Assembly: GCA_020634975.1 (NCBI GenBank)
Contig: JACKAQ010000001.1
Location: forward strand, 2,046,001 to 2,110,000
Source: JACKAQ01 sp020634975 [NCBI: Calditrichia bacterium]
Lineage (GTDB): Bacteria; Calditrichota; Calditrichia; RBG-13-44-9
Direction of reading: 5' to 3'
DNA: 64,000 bases
Part shown: positions 1-7,884 of the stretch, one piece after another
Layout of the letters: each line of letters starts with the position of its first letter
Position numbering within the stretch: the first letter of the stretch is position 1
The notes under the pieces: generated by a model
The model's input: only the letters and a program-made list of their open reading frames with translations
What the model was told of the DNA's origin: nothing
Database searches by the model: none
Translations under genes and position numbers: made by a program

Positions 1-85
1 AAAAAGCAGTTGGATTCACAACCGGAATATCACAATTTTATCGCTTTACAAATAAGTCGTCCGAAAAACAAACGGAGCTATTACG

Positions 86-895
86 ATGTTCAGAATTGCC
101 ATCATCGGTTGCGGAAATATGGGGTTAACCTATGCCCGCTCATTTTTACAATTTAATTTGGTAACGCCGGACAACCTGAAGCTGGTTGCCCGGGATGAAG
201 CACACAAAGCTGCGTTGGAAAAACTGGATTTAGGACATGTCCACGCCGGAATTGATCACTCGCTGACAGATTCCGGTGTGATTATTTTATCCGTTAAACC
301 GCAGGATTTTCAGAGCATTGCGGAGCCGTTGCGAAAATCGCTGCAGCCCAATCATGTGGTGCTTTCGGTGATGGCGGGAATTACCATCCAACGCATGTCC
401 GAAGCGTTGGATCATAAAATTATCGTTCGCGCGATGCCCAACACTCCGGCACAGTTGGGCATGGGCGTAACCGCTTTTAACGCCAGCGAAGGCGTGAATA
501 TTCACCAAATCAGCATCATTGATAATTTGTTGAGCACCACCGGACGCACCATTTTTCTGGATGATGAATCGTTGCTCGATGCCGTTACCGCGCTCAGCGG
601 CAGCGGTCCTGCCTATTTTTTCTACCTCGTGAAATGCATGATCGATGCCGGGATGCAGTTGGGAATGGAAGAATCTGTCGCAGCGATGCTGGTGAAGCAA
701 ACCATGCTCGGCTCGTTCCATTTGATGAACCAATCGCCAAAAAAACTGGACGAATTGATTGCGGCAGTAAAATCCAAAGGCGGCACAACGGAAGCGGCGT
801 TCGGGGAATTTATGTCCGGGAAAATGGGCGAAACGCTGATGAACGGCATTTTCGCCGCCCAAAAACGTGCCCGGGAACTTTCCGGCAGCAAATAA
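86..895 (+). CDS. proC: Pyrroline-5-carboxylate reductase
   Basis: A 269-residue protein that makes the last step of proline synthesis: NAD(P)H-dependent reduction of 1-pyrroline-5-carboxylate in the cytoplasm. The N-terminal Rossmann fold opens with IIGCGNMG (about residues 6-13). The family motifs SVKPQ, RAMPNTPA and the C-terminal signature starting ALSGSGPAYFF and running to the GGTTEA segment are all present, and the length is normal. A GGAG at 74-77 lies 8 bases before the ATG and supports this start. It stands alone before a strong hairpin that separates it from the converging gene. The 85 bases upstream hold only short open frames that I could not assign. Confidence 0.96.
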   Translation: MFRIAIIGCGNMGLTYARSFLQFNLVTPDNLKLVARDEAHKAALEKLDLGHVHAGIDHSLTDSGVIILSVKPQDFQSIAEPLRKSLQPNHVVLSVMAGITIQRMSEALDHKIIVRAMPNTPAQLGMGVTAFNASEGVNIHQISIIDNLLSTTGRTIFLDDESLLDAVTALSGSGPAYFFYLVKCMIDAGMQLGMEESVAAMLVKQTMLGSFHLMNQSPKKLDELIAAVKSKGGTTEAAFGEFMSGKMGETLMNGIFAAQKRARELSGSK

Positions 896-920
896 TTTTT
901 TTGCAACAATCTGTCAACAA

Positions 921-954
921 AAAAGCGGTTACCCGAACCCGGATAACCGCTTTT
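921..954. terminator. Bidirectional hairpin terminator between converging genes
   Basis: An 11-bp perfect stem (AAAAGCGGTTA at 921-931 paired with TAACCGCTTTT at 944-954) lies in the 81-bp gap between two converging stop codons. T-rich sequence follows on the plus strand and the A-tract before the stem serves the minus strand. It fits an intrinsic terminator working in both directions. Confidence 0.85.
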
Positions 955-976
955 CATTTTTTATAACAGGCTGTTT

Positions 977-1756
977 TTATTCTTCTTCGAAGTTGAACAT
1001 ACCGATGCGTTTTTCCTTTGCTGCACGAATGCGACTGCGGAAATACTCCCGGTTTTGCACCTGCGAAAACCATTTGGCCCGAACAAACTGGTTGCGCTCG
1101 AACCATTCGTACTGAATGGCGCCACCCAATTCCTGACGCAGCCGGCGGGCAATTTCTGTGGTCAGGCGTGTGGTGTTTGTAAAAATATAAAGGATCTCGT
1201 TCGTTTCCCGGATATCGATGATGACATCGAACGGCATTTTGTTCTCCAGCTCCGCCTCAACGGTTTTGGCTAAACTGGTGATTTCATCTTTCGATTCTTC
1301 AAGATCTTTATCGTAAATTTCGATGCTGCCGATAAAATAGCCGATATCTTTGGCGCGTTTTAGCAATGTATCGCAAATCGCCAATTCTGTCCGAACGGTG
1401 TATAAATCCGTGACAGTGTCTCTGATCCATTTATTTTTGTAAAATATTTTTTTGGATAACGGACAAGAATAAATCACACGCGATTTGGGGAGCAGAGACG
1501 TTTCGCTGTCCGGCATGGTTGCAATATCTTCGCCTTTTTGCAGCTTCGTCTCAATTTCCTTCATCTCATCTACATCTTCTTCCTCACCGGAATCATCGTC
1601 CTCATCGTCGTCGTCGTCGTCATCCTTCTCATCGTCGTCATCATCTAAATCATCGTCATCGTCCATATCATCATCGTCGTCGTCGATGTCGTCATCCATT
1701 TCATCTTCCCATTCAAAATCTTCATCTTCTGCGGGATTTTTCTTTTTTCTTGCCAT
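977..1756 (-). CDS. Hypothetical protein with a long poly-aspartate N-terminal region
   Basis: About 259 residues. After a basic start (MARKKKNP), residues about 11-70 are almost entirely Asp and Glu, with runs of up to seven Asp, so this part is expected to be disordered and very acidic. The remaining 190 residues look like a normal alpha/beta domain (YSCPLSKKIFY, DVIIDIRETNEILYIFTNTT, a basic end). I do not recognise the family. A faint resemblance to NMD3-like domains is too weak to use. The start is the ATG at 1756: GGAGG sits about 9 bases before it, inside what would be coding if the upstream in-frame TTG were used. The acidic tract could bind basic proteins or metal ions, but no function is shown. 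Confidence 0.75.
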   Translation of the reverse strand: MARKKKNPAEDEDFEWEDEMDDDIDDDDDDMDDDDDLDDDDDEKDDDDDDDEDDDSGEEEDVDEMKEIETKLQKGEDIATMPDSETSLLPKSRVIYSCPLSKKIFYKNKWIRDTVTDLYTVRTELAICDTLLKRAKDIGYFIGSIEIYDKDLEESKDEITSLAKTVEAELENKMPFDVIIDIRETNEILYIFTNTTRLTTEIARRLRQELGGAIQYEWFERNQFVRAKWFSQVQNREYFRSRIRAAKEKRIGMFNFEEE

Positions 1757-1910
1757 TTGCCCGGCCTCCAAGGTTTATTTTGCCCATTAAAAAAGACTTT
1801 AAATTTATGATTTGTTCTGTTGTTTTTTCAACTATTTATTTTAAAATAGTAAAATATTTTTTTTCGACACCAATAAAGCCATAACCGGAACCATAAACAG
1901 AGGACTTTCC

Positions 1911-2495
1911 ATGCCGACAGAACAACGATTGGAAAGAATGCGCACCATTTTACAATACCGTCAACCGGATTTGACAGTTGTGTGCGAAAATATCCATGAT
2001 CCGCATAACGTCAGCGCTATTTTGCGCTCCTGCGATGCCGTGGGAATCGATACCGTCCGGCTGTTTTATTCGTATCAGGAATTCCCGATACTCGGCAAAA
2101 AGTCATCCGGTTCCGCAACAAAATGGATAAATATCGAAAATTTTAGCGACGCAGCAGAAATGCGCGATTCGCTGAAAGCCAAAGGGTTTACCATTTACGC
2201 CACGCATCTGCAAACGCCAAACCCGCTTTCCATTTACGAAGTGGATTGGACTAAACCATCGGCAATCATTTTGGGAAACGAACATTTTGGCGTTTCCGAA
2301 GAAGTGCTGGCCATCGCGGATCACAACGTTTACATTCCGATGATGGGCATGATCAAAAGCCTCAACGTTAGTGTTGCTACTGCGGTTACCCTTTACGAAG
2401 CCTGCCGCCAGCGAATCAACAGCGGATTATATCCCCGGAAGGATGCGGACCCGGAATATCTGGCAGCCGAATTTCAAAAGTGGCAGGAAAAATGA
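1911..2495 (+). CDS. trmH: tRNA (guanosine-2'-O-)-methyltransferase, TrmH/SpoU family
   Basis: 194 residues, the usual length for TrmH. SPOUT fold with its three motifs: N-HDPHNVSAILRSCDA near residue 28, the glycine-rich ILGNEHFGVS near residue 120, and IPMMGMIKSLNVSVATAV near 142, which form the knotted SAM site and carry the catalytic Arg of motif 1. Known members methylate the ribose of G18 in the tRNA D-loop. Substrate choice here is inferred from overall likeness to TrmH rather than to the 23S rRNA enzyme RlmB, which is longer at the N-terminus. An AGAGGA before the ATG supports the start. The gene ends just before the origin-like region. Confidence 0.88.
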   Translation: MPTEQRLERMRTILQYRQPDLTVVCENIHDPHNVSAILRSCDAVGIDTVRLFYSYQEFPILGKKSSGSATKWINIENFSDAAEMRDSLKAKGFTIYATHLQTPNPLSIYEVDWTKPSAIILGNEHFGVSEEVLAIADHNVYIPMMGMIKSLNVSVATAVTLYEACRQRINSGLYPRKDADPEYLAAEFQKWQEK

Positions 2496-2743
2496 CCCAT
2501 CATACACCGGATAGTAATATTTTGGAGCACTTTTTTCCAAAAATCACGCCATTTTTTGCGGAAAACCGGTGGAAAACACCAAAAAGGTATGTGGAAAAAC
2601 CTGTGGAAATTGTTGACAAATTGTGGAAAACTAACCTGCTTTTAAACCTATTTTTCGGTTTTAGACAACTTTTCGACACGCTGTTACAAAGTTTTCCACA
2701 ATTTCAACAACCTTCAAATCATTAAAAACAAACACTTAATCAG

Positions 2744-2761
2744 GTTTCCACAGTTTACACA
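2744..2761 (+). promoter_or_regulatory. Two abutting DnaA boxes next to the trio tract
   Basis: GTTTCCACA (2744-2752) is followed without a gap by GTTTACACA (2753-2761). Both match TTATCCACA at seven positions and both keep the CACA end. Their position, three bases before the triplet tract, is where the DnaA filament is loaded in origins that use DnaA trios. Confidence 0.65.
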
Positions 2762-2764
2762 TGG

Positions 2765-2782
2765 TAATAGTAGTAGTAGTAG
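2765..2782 (+). promoter_or_regulatory. DnaA-trio tract (TAA plus five TAG)
   Basis: TAA at 2765-2767 followed by five TAG triplets at 2768-2782. Repeated TAG/TAA triplets in this orientation, downstream of DnaA boxes, match the DnaA-trio element that lets DnaA hold one strand during opening. The adjoining 38 bases contain almost no G or C. Confidence 0.65.
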
Positions 2783-2820
2783 TTTTTATATATACATTCT
2801 TTTTATTTAATATCATATAG

Positions 2821-3066
2821 AATGTAATCATCGTGCAAAAGCACCGATCTATGGCATATATCACGTTTGAAATAAGTAATCTTCGCTATTATTTGCAGAA
2901 ATTGAGTGTGTTGAAACACACAGATACAGATCACCATATTTGTGTCGATTAACAAAATGATTGCTTTTGAGCAATGCAGAAATCACGTAAATTAATAGCT
3001 ATTACCAAAGGTTGCTCTTTTAAACATGAATTTGGAAATTAACCGGATATTCGGGGTTGTGGATTA
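2821..3066. other. Non-coding right flank of the origin region with short hairpins
   Basis: No convincing gene. It holds small inverted repeats: GTGC/GCAC at 2833-2844 and GTGTG/CACAC at 2906-2921. It ends in TGTGGATTA at 3058-3066, a one-mismatch DnaA box on the minus strand that touches the start codon of the next gene. Whether this is part of the origin or a promoter under DnaA control cannot be told from sequence. Confidence 0.5.
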
Positions 3067-4626
3067 ATGAAAAACAGCACAGCCAAACGAAACAGTAAAT
3101 GGATGACCAATGATTTGCACCGACTGACAGATTCGTTTCAGTCAGCTAAGCCGGGTGAAATCCATTTTGTTGTTTATGACAACGAACAAACATTCCGGAA
3201 ATTGTTAAAAGAAATACCGTCAAATAGCGATACATCGCCGGAACACCTCAAATACAAGCCTGCCAAAAAACCGGAACCTTTTTTTAATAAATTGCGGGAA
3301 AATGTGGCCGAACACGCCACAATGTTGTCACATCTGCATCTTTCGGGTGGCGAAAATCCCAAAGTGCCGGCGGAAGAATTGTTGCCGCAGCTCAGCACAC
3401 AGTTGAGTCGCCATAGCCGTGCGCATCCGCTGTGGCTGATCATCCCGATATCTTTTCTGAAGCAATTTTGTCAATTTGCCGGGGAATTGTGGCACATGCG
3501 GCGAAACCTGTTTTGGGTGGAAGCGCGGGATATCGACCGGTTCCGAATGGGCTTCTTCCTGACCGATCATTTTTGGGAAACCTCGGAATACCGCGATATC
3601 GACGACAAAAAATACATTCTGCAATTTTACAAAATGTTGCAGGCGCAATTCGCGATGGATGAAACCTTCCGCTATTTGCAGTTTTCCATGCTTGGCAAAA
3701 TTGCCGGGCTGCATTTTCAAACCGGCAATTACGCCCGGTCGCTGCAGGTGCTGAACGAGCAGCACAATCTGCTGAAAGAAATGCGCGACGAAAAATTGCT
3801 GCCGGAATTGTTGAATAACATCGCTGTGGTTTTTCACAATATGGGCAGATTTAACGATGCGCTGGAACGGTTTCAACTGGCGATGAAAGCCGCAGAAAAA
3901 AGCTTGCGCGGCGCCCATCATCCCGGAAAAATAATGCTCACTAGCAATTACGGCGCGCTGTGCAGCGATATTAATGATATAAAAGAAGCCTTTATGCAAA
4001 CCCGCCACGCGCTGCGGATGGGCGAAAGTAAAATAGGTATGCGCCACGAAGGGCTGATTCCGCTGCTGATCAACTATGCGCGGGCATTGCGGGATCGCGG
4101 CGATTTCGAAGATTCGCTGGATCAATACCGTCGCGGGCTAAAAATTGTGGAATTGCGCTTGAGTATCGATCATCCGTATATGTCTGTCATTTTGCAGCAT
4201 ATCGGCATGGTCTATTATTTCCAGAAAAATTACGATTTGGCCCGCCGCTATGTGTATCGCACGCTGGAAGCGATGGAACGCTCGCTGGGTGCGGAGCATC
4301 CGTATTTGGGCCGGCTGTTCAATAATATTGGCGTAACCCATATGCACGGCGAAAATCTTGATCTGGCGTTGAAATATTTCCAATGGGCGCTCAATATTCG
4401 CCATAAACGGGTGGGCGATAACGATCCGCTGATCGGGTTTATCCACAGCAACATCGGGCAAGTGTATGCGATTCGCGGCGAAACAGAGGCGGCACAACTG
4501 TGCTATTTGCGTGCCCGGGAAATTTTGCGAAAACATTTGCCGGAAAATCATAAGGAATTGGCAAATATCGACCATGCGCTGGATTCTTTGAACGAATCGA
4601 TTGCCACTTCAACCAGCTCCAACTAA
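3067..4626 (+). CDS. TPR-repeat protein next to the origin
   Basis: 519 residues. No signal peptide or membrane segment is visible, so it is probably cytoplasmic. The first 200 residues match no family I know. From about residue 215 to the end there are six or more tetratricopeptide repeats of the kinesin-light-chain type (units of about 42 residues with patterns such as ALERFQLAMKAAEKSL, HPYMSVILQHIGMVYY, HPYLGRLFNNIGVTH). Such repeats form a protein-binding solenoid. The start codon follows a DnaA-box-like sequence directly and there is no clear ribosome-binding site, so expression may be tied to the origin region. Partner and role are unknown. Confidence 0.8.
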   Translation: MKNSTAKRNSKWMTNDLHRLTDSFQSAKPGEIHFVVYDNEQTFRKLLKEIPSNSDTSPEHLKYKPAKKPEPFFNKLRENVAEHATMLSHLHLSGGENPKVPAEELLPQLSTQLSRHSRAHPLWLIIPISFLKQFCQFAGELWHMRRNLFWVEARDIDRFRMGFFLTDHFWETSEYRDIDDKKYILQFYKMLQAQFAMDETFRYLQFSMLGKIAGLHFQTGNYARSLQVLNEQHNLLKEMRDEKLLPELLNNIAVVFHNMGRFNDALERFQLAMKAAEKSLRGAHHPGKIMLTSNYGALCSDINDIKEAFMQTRHALRMGESKIGMRHEGLIPLLINYARALRDRGDFEDSLDQYRRGLKIVELRLSIDHPYMSVILQHIGMVYYFQKNYDLARRYVYRTLEAMERSLGAEHPYLGRLFNNIGVTHMHGENLDLALKYFQWALNIRHKRVGDNDPLIGFIHSNIGQVYAIRGETEAAQLCYLRAREILRKHLPENHKELANIDHALDSLNESIATSTSSN

Positions 4627-4744
4627 ACCGCTACAATTAAATCTCACCAAAATATTTCATTTTTAGTACGTTTTAATTCGGCTTTTGATAAATCGCGTGA
4701 TTTTATTATTTTCCAGTTAATCAACAATTGGAAATAGCCGGCGT

Positions 4745-6100
4745 ATGACCAAACATCACCGCAGTATTGAATCGCAAAACGATCCGCAAATGAAACATTC
4801 TTCGATTTATCAAATTTTTTGCATCGCGCTGGCGATCATCTGTTGTTGCTGCGGCTTTGGTGCATCGGTGATCGCGCAGGAAAAACTGACGCCGGAAGAA
4901 GTTGCCGCATTGGCAGATTCTGCCCGACAGTTGCGCAAGGAATATCGCGATAAAAAAACCTGGGAACACCTGGTTTCACTGCCGGGAACGATTGTCAGCC
5001 TGCCGTTGGTGATTGTTGCCAAAACCACCGAAACAGTTGCCGGATTTATTTACGAAGAAAAGCTGATCCCCCGAACTATCGAATTTTTTACATCCGCAGA
5101 TGGTCGCCGGGGAATTACCCCAAAATACTCCAATCGCAGCGGTGCCGGCGCCAAAATATATCAATCCGGTATTCTTTCGGAAAACGATCAGCTATCGCTT
5201 ACGGCTTCCGGCGATTTCAGCAAGCGCCAGCGCTATCGCATTGAGTGGAAGCGCATCCAACCGGGAAACGCGCCGCTATTGCTCAACTTCCGGGCGCAGT
5301 ACCGCAATTTGCCGGAAGAAGATTTTTACGGCATTGGTCCGCACACCCGCTATTCCGACGAACTGGAATTTGATTTCGAATACACGGCTGTTGAAGGTGG
5401 TATTCAATATTTAATGAATGAACGGCTTTCTGTGGGATTTTTGGGACGGTTTGATCACAGCAATGTGTATCCCGAAGATCAGGATGGCGACGAAGTGCTG
5501 ATCACGGATTTGTACGACCGCAATTCGCTGCCGGGATTGCAAACAAAAGTGCGAACAATGCAATATCAGGCTGAACTGAACTGGGATTCACGGAATAGAC
5601 TCGGCAATCCCTCCAGCGGGCAGGAAGCGCTGTTTTCCGCAGCTATTTTCCGCGATGTGGATAACGGACCGTTCAATTTCCGAAAATATCGGGCGGATGT
5701 TTCCCAATACATTCATTTGGGTGCCAACCGCGTTATCCGGCTGCGCCTCGCCGGCGAAATGACCGAACCTGAATCCGGTTCAGATCGCGCACCGTTTTAC
5801 AATCTCAGCGAGCTGGGCGAGCAGGAAAGCATCCGCGGATTTGAGCGCGGACGATTTCGTGATTTCGATTCGTTTCTCGCCTCGCTGGAATATCGCGTGC
5901 CGATCTGGCGAAGAATGGACATCTTCGCTTTCGCAGATGCCGGGCAAGTGGACAACGATATTTTTAGCGATCTGAATACCAAAAAAATGCAATTTGGATT
6001 TGGCGGCGGCGTACGGCTGTTCTCCGAAAAAGATTTGGTTGCTGTCGGACAAATTGGCATTAGTAAAGAAACTTTCCGTGTTTATTTTGAACTGTATTAA
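4745..6100 (+). CDS. Omp85/BamA-family outer membrane beta-barrel protein (surface antigen D15-like)
   Basis: 451 residues. A hydrophobic segment around residues 20-44 ending ASVIAQ looks like a signal peptide, perhaps with a later start at the ATG at 4790. From about residue 120 the sequence alternates in the manner of membrane beta-strands to the final EL-Y. ESIRGFERGRF near residue 363 matches the RGF/RGY motif of the conserved Omp85 loop. There is room for the barrel but not for a set of POTRA domains, so it is a short, Omp85-like protein rather than BamA itself. Known relatives insert or move proteins or lipids in the outer membrane. It lies 18 bp before the lipoprotein gene, so the two probably form one operon and may act together. 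Confidence 0.8.
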   Translation: MTKHHRSIESQNDPQMKHSSIYQIFCIALAIICCCCGFGASVIAQEKLTPEEVAALADSARQLRKEYRDKKTWEHLVSLPGTIVSLPLVIVAKTTETVAGFIYEEKLIPRTIEFFTSADGRRGITPKYSNRSGAGAKIYQSGILSENDQLSLTASGDFSKRQRYRIEWKRIQPGNAPLLLNFRAQYRNLPEEDFYGIGPHTRYSDELEFDFEYTAVEGGIQYLMNERLSVGFLGRFDHSNVYPEDQDGDEVLITDLYDRNSLPGLQTKVRTMQYQAELNWDSRNRLGNPSSGQEALFSAAIFRDVDNGPFNFRKYRADVSQYIHLGANRVIRLRLAGEMTEPESGSDRAPFYNLSELGEQESIRGFERGRFRDFDSFLASLEYRVPIWRRMDIFAFADAGQVDNDIFSDLNTKKMQFGFGGGVRLFSEKDLVAVGQIGISKETFRVYFELY

Positions 6101-6118
6101 ACGAGCGAACCCAATAGA

Positions 6119-7804
6119 ATGCGCATAAATCGAAATAAAATGATGAACCATTGGCTGGTGCTGTGGATTGCTGCTGCAATTTTTGCCGGATGCGCCGGCA
6201 GCAGCCGTTTTGTGGTGCCGGAACCGCCACCGGATGATCAAAAAGTGGTGCCCGTTCCGCACTCCCGCGAAATAAATCTGGCAGCCGATAACGTCAGTAA
6301 AATCGGTACGATGCAAATTAAAAACCTGTTCGATATTTCCCGCCACGGTCGCGCCATTTTTAACAAACCCAAAGAAGCAATGAACGTGGATGCGTTCGAC
6401 GAAGTGTATAATTCCAGCTGGTTTACCAATCGCAACGGATTGGCGCAAATGAACATTGCCGATTTTTCCCGCGGCCCGGATCAAAGCAGCGGTCCGGATA
6501 CCGGAAATGTGTGGACCATCGTCGCCGCAAAAACGCAGGGCGTAACCCCGGGATTCAACATTCGCGATTCCCGGGATCAGCAATACGTCATCAAATTTGA
6601 TCCGGCCGGATACCCGGAGCTGGCCACCGGCGCAGAGGTTGTTTCCACAAAATTATTCCACGCCGCCGGTTTTAACGTGCCGGAAAATTATCTCGTCAAA
6701 TTCGATCCGGCAATTTTGCGCATCGGCAATGAAGTGAAATTCACCGATAAACAGGGTCAAAAACGGTTTATGAACGAGGATGACCTCGCCAAAATTCTCG
6801 CCAAAATCCAGAAATTGCCCAACGGACGCATTCGCGCAGTTGCCAGCAAATATTTGCCCGGCAAACCGATGGGCGCATTTTTTTACACCGGCATTCGCAA
6901 AGATGATTTGAACGACGTTATTCCCCACCAGCACCGCCGGGAACTGCGCGGGCTGCGCTGGATTGCCGGATGGCTGAACCATTTCGATACCAAAGCAAAT
7001 AACTCGCTGGATATGTACGATCCGGCAGGTTATGTCAAACACTATTTGATCGATTTTGGCTCCACTCTCGGCAGCCAGGGCAACGAACCGATGCCGCCGG
7101 AAATCGGGCGGGAAGGCATTGTCGATCCACCGCAAGTTGCCAAAGTTATCGGCACTTTGGGCATTTACAAACGACCGTGGGAACGTGATATTGAGATCAA
7201 ATATCCGTCGATCGGATACTTTGTTTCGGCAGATTTTCGACCCGAAAAATACAAATATATTATGCCGAACCCGGCGTTTGGCAACGCCACCAACCGCGAT
7301 AGCTATTGGGGCGCAAAAATTGTGATGTCCTTTACCGATGAGCAGATCCGCAGCGCTGTTGCACAGGGGCAATATTCGAATCCCGAAGCGGCGGAATACC
7401 TCGCCAAAATCATCATCGAACGGCGCGATATCGTCGGGAAATACTGGTTTGATCGAATGGCACCGCTCGACCGGTTTGCCCTGCAGCAAAACAGCGACGG
7501 TGCACAAATGCTGCATTTCGATGATTTGGCGATCGATACCCGGTTGGCAGATGCGACAAATACCCGTTACCAAATCACCGTCGAACGCGATGCCGAAATT
7601 GTTGCCGCTGCAAAAGATATCGGCAACCGGACAGCCTTTTCGCTGGCGGATTTGCGGGAAACTGCCGCAAATTTTCCCGATTCGCAATGGGCAATTATCA
7701 TCGAATTGACACGCGGCGAAAAGAATTGGCCGCAGCCTGTAACCGTATTTTTGAAATGGGATAATTCCCAAAACACCTTCCATTTAATTGGCTTACAACG
7801 ATAA
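6119..7804 (+). CDS. Lipoprotein with an atypical kinase-like fold
   Basis: 561 residues with a signal peptide ending in the lipobox FAGC (Cys25), so it should be anchored outside the cytoplasmic membrane. The middle part shows a protein-kinase-like plan: YVIKF with Lys159, a glutamate in GAEVVSTKLF (Glu173), a catalytic-loop-like WLNHFDTKANN (Asp290, Asn294/295), and HYLIDFG (Asp312-Gly314) as metal-binding DFG. The order and spacing recall HipA, CotH and FAM20-type kinases. No database family is known to me, and it would normally be called hypothetical. An extracytoplasmic kinase needs nucleotide outside the cytoplasm, so a changed activity is possible. It is coupled to the Omp85-like gene just upstream. 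Kinase activity is inference from motifs only. Confidence 0.7.
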   Translation: MRINRNKMMNHWLVLWIAAAIFAGCAGSSRFVVPEPPPDDQKVVPVPHSREINLAADNVSKIGTMQIKNLFDISRHGRAIFNKPKEAMNVDAFDEVYNSSWFTNRNGLAQMNIADFSRGPDQSSGPDTGNVWTIVAAKTQGVTPGFNIRDSRDQQYVIKFDPAGYPELATGAEVVSTKLFHAAGFNVPENYLVKFDPAILRIGNEVKFTDKQGQKRFMNEDDLAKILAKIQKLPNGRIRAVASKYLPGKPMGAFFYTGIRKDDLNDVIPHQHRRELRGLRWIAGWLNHFDTKANNSLDMYDPAGYVKHYLIDFGSTLGSQGNEPMPPEIGREGIVDPPQVAKVIGTLGIYKRPWERDIEIKYPSIGYFVSADFRPEKYKYIMPNPAFGNATNRDSYWGAKIVMSFTDEQIRSAVAQGQYSNPEAAEYLAKIIIERRDIVGKYWFDRMAPLDRFALQQNSDGAQMLHFDDLAIDTRLADATNTRYQITVERDAEIVAAAKDIGNRTAFSLADLRETAANFPDSQWAIIIELTRGEKNWPQPVTVFLKWDNSQNTFHLIGLQR

Positions 7805-7823
7805 AAATAGCAGTTTTTTGATT

Positions 7824-7843
7824 TTTCTGTTTTCGAACAGAAA
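7824..7843 (+). terminator. Possible hairpin terminator
   Basis: A perfect 8-bp stem, TTTCTGTT and AACAGAAA, closed by a TTCG tetraloop, lies 20 bases after the lipoprotein stop. No T-run follows, so termination is only possible. Confidence 0.4.
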
Positions 7844-7884
7844 TCACCATATATTTCCATGTGAATCTTAGTGCGAGGTGTTAA

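Larger units (their letters stand above)
2568..2820. other. oriC: Candidate chromosomal replication origin (oriC) with DnaA boxes, DnaA trios and an AT-rich unwinding region
   Basis: Non-coding, AT-rich sequence with repeated 9-mers close to the DnaA box TTATCCACA. TGTGGAAAA occurs at 2590-2598 and 2622-2630, TGTGGAAAT at 2602-2610, a weaker GGTGGAAAA at 2568-2576, and TTTTCCACA on the other strand at 2692-2700. Two further boxes lie head to tail at 2744-2761, followed at once by TAA and five TAG triplets and then by a run of A and T (2783-2820). This order (box pair, trios, AT-rich) is the unwinding layout known from bacterial origins. It is unusual that dnaA is not nearby; dnaN, recF, gyrB and gyrA lie about 30-37 kb away. 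A DnaA-controlled promoter is the main alternative, but the trio tract argues for an origin. Confidence 0.72.

Noticed and set aside
1519-1884. Ser- or His/Arg-rich open frames on the plus strand opposite the poly-Asp gene.
   Set aside because: They are antisense readings of the GAT/GAC tract and lack start signals.
2493-2725. An open frame of about 77 codons that starts in the trmH stop (ATGA overlap) and runs through the DnaA boxes.
   Set aside because: Its composition follows the box repeats (KRYVEKP, KLWKT come from TGTGGAAA), it has no domain, and the region is better explained as the origin.
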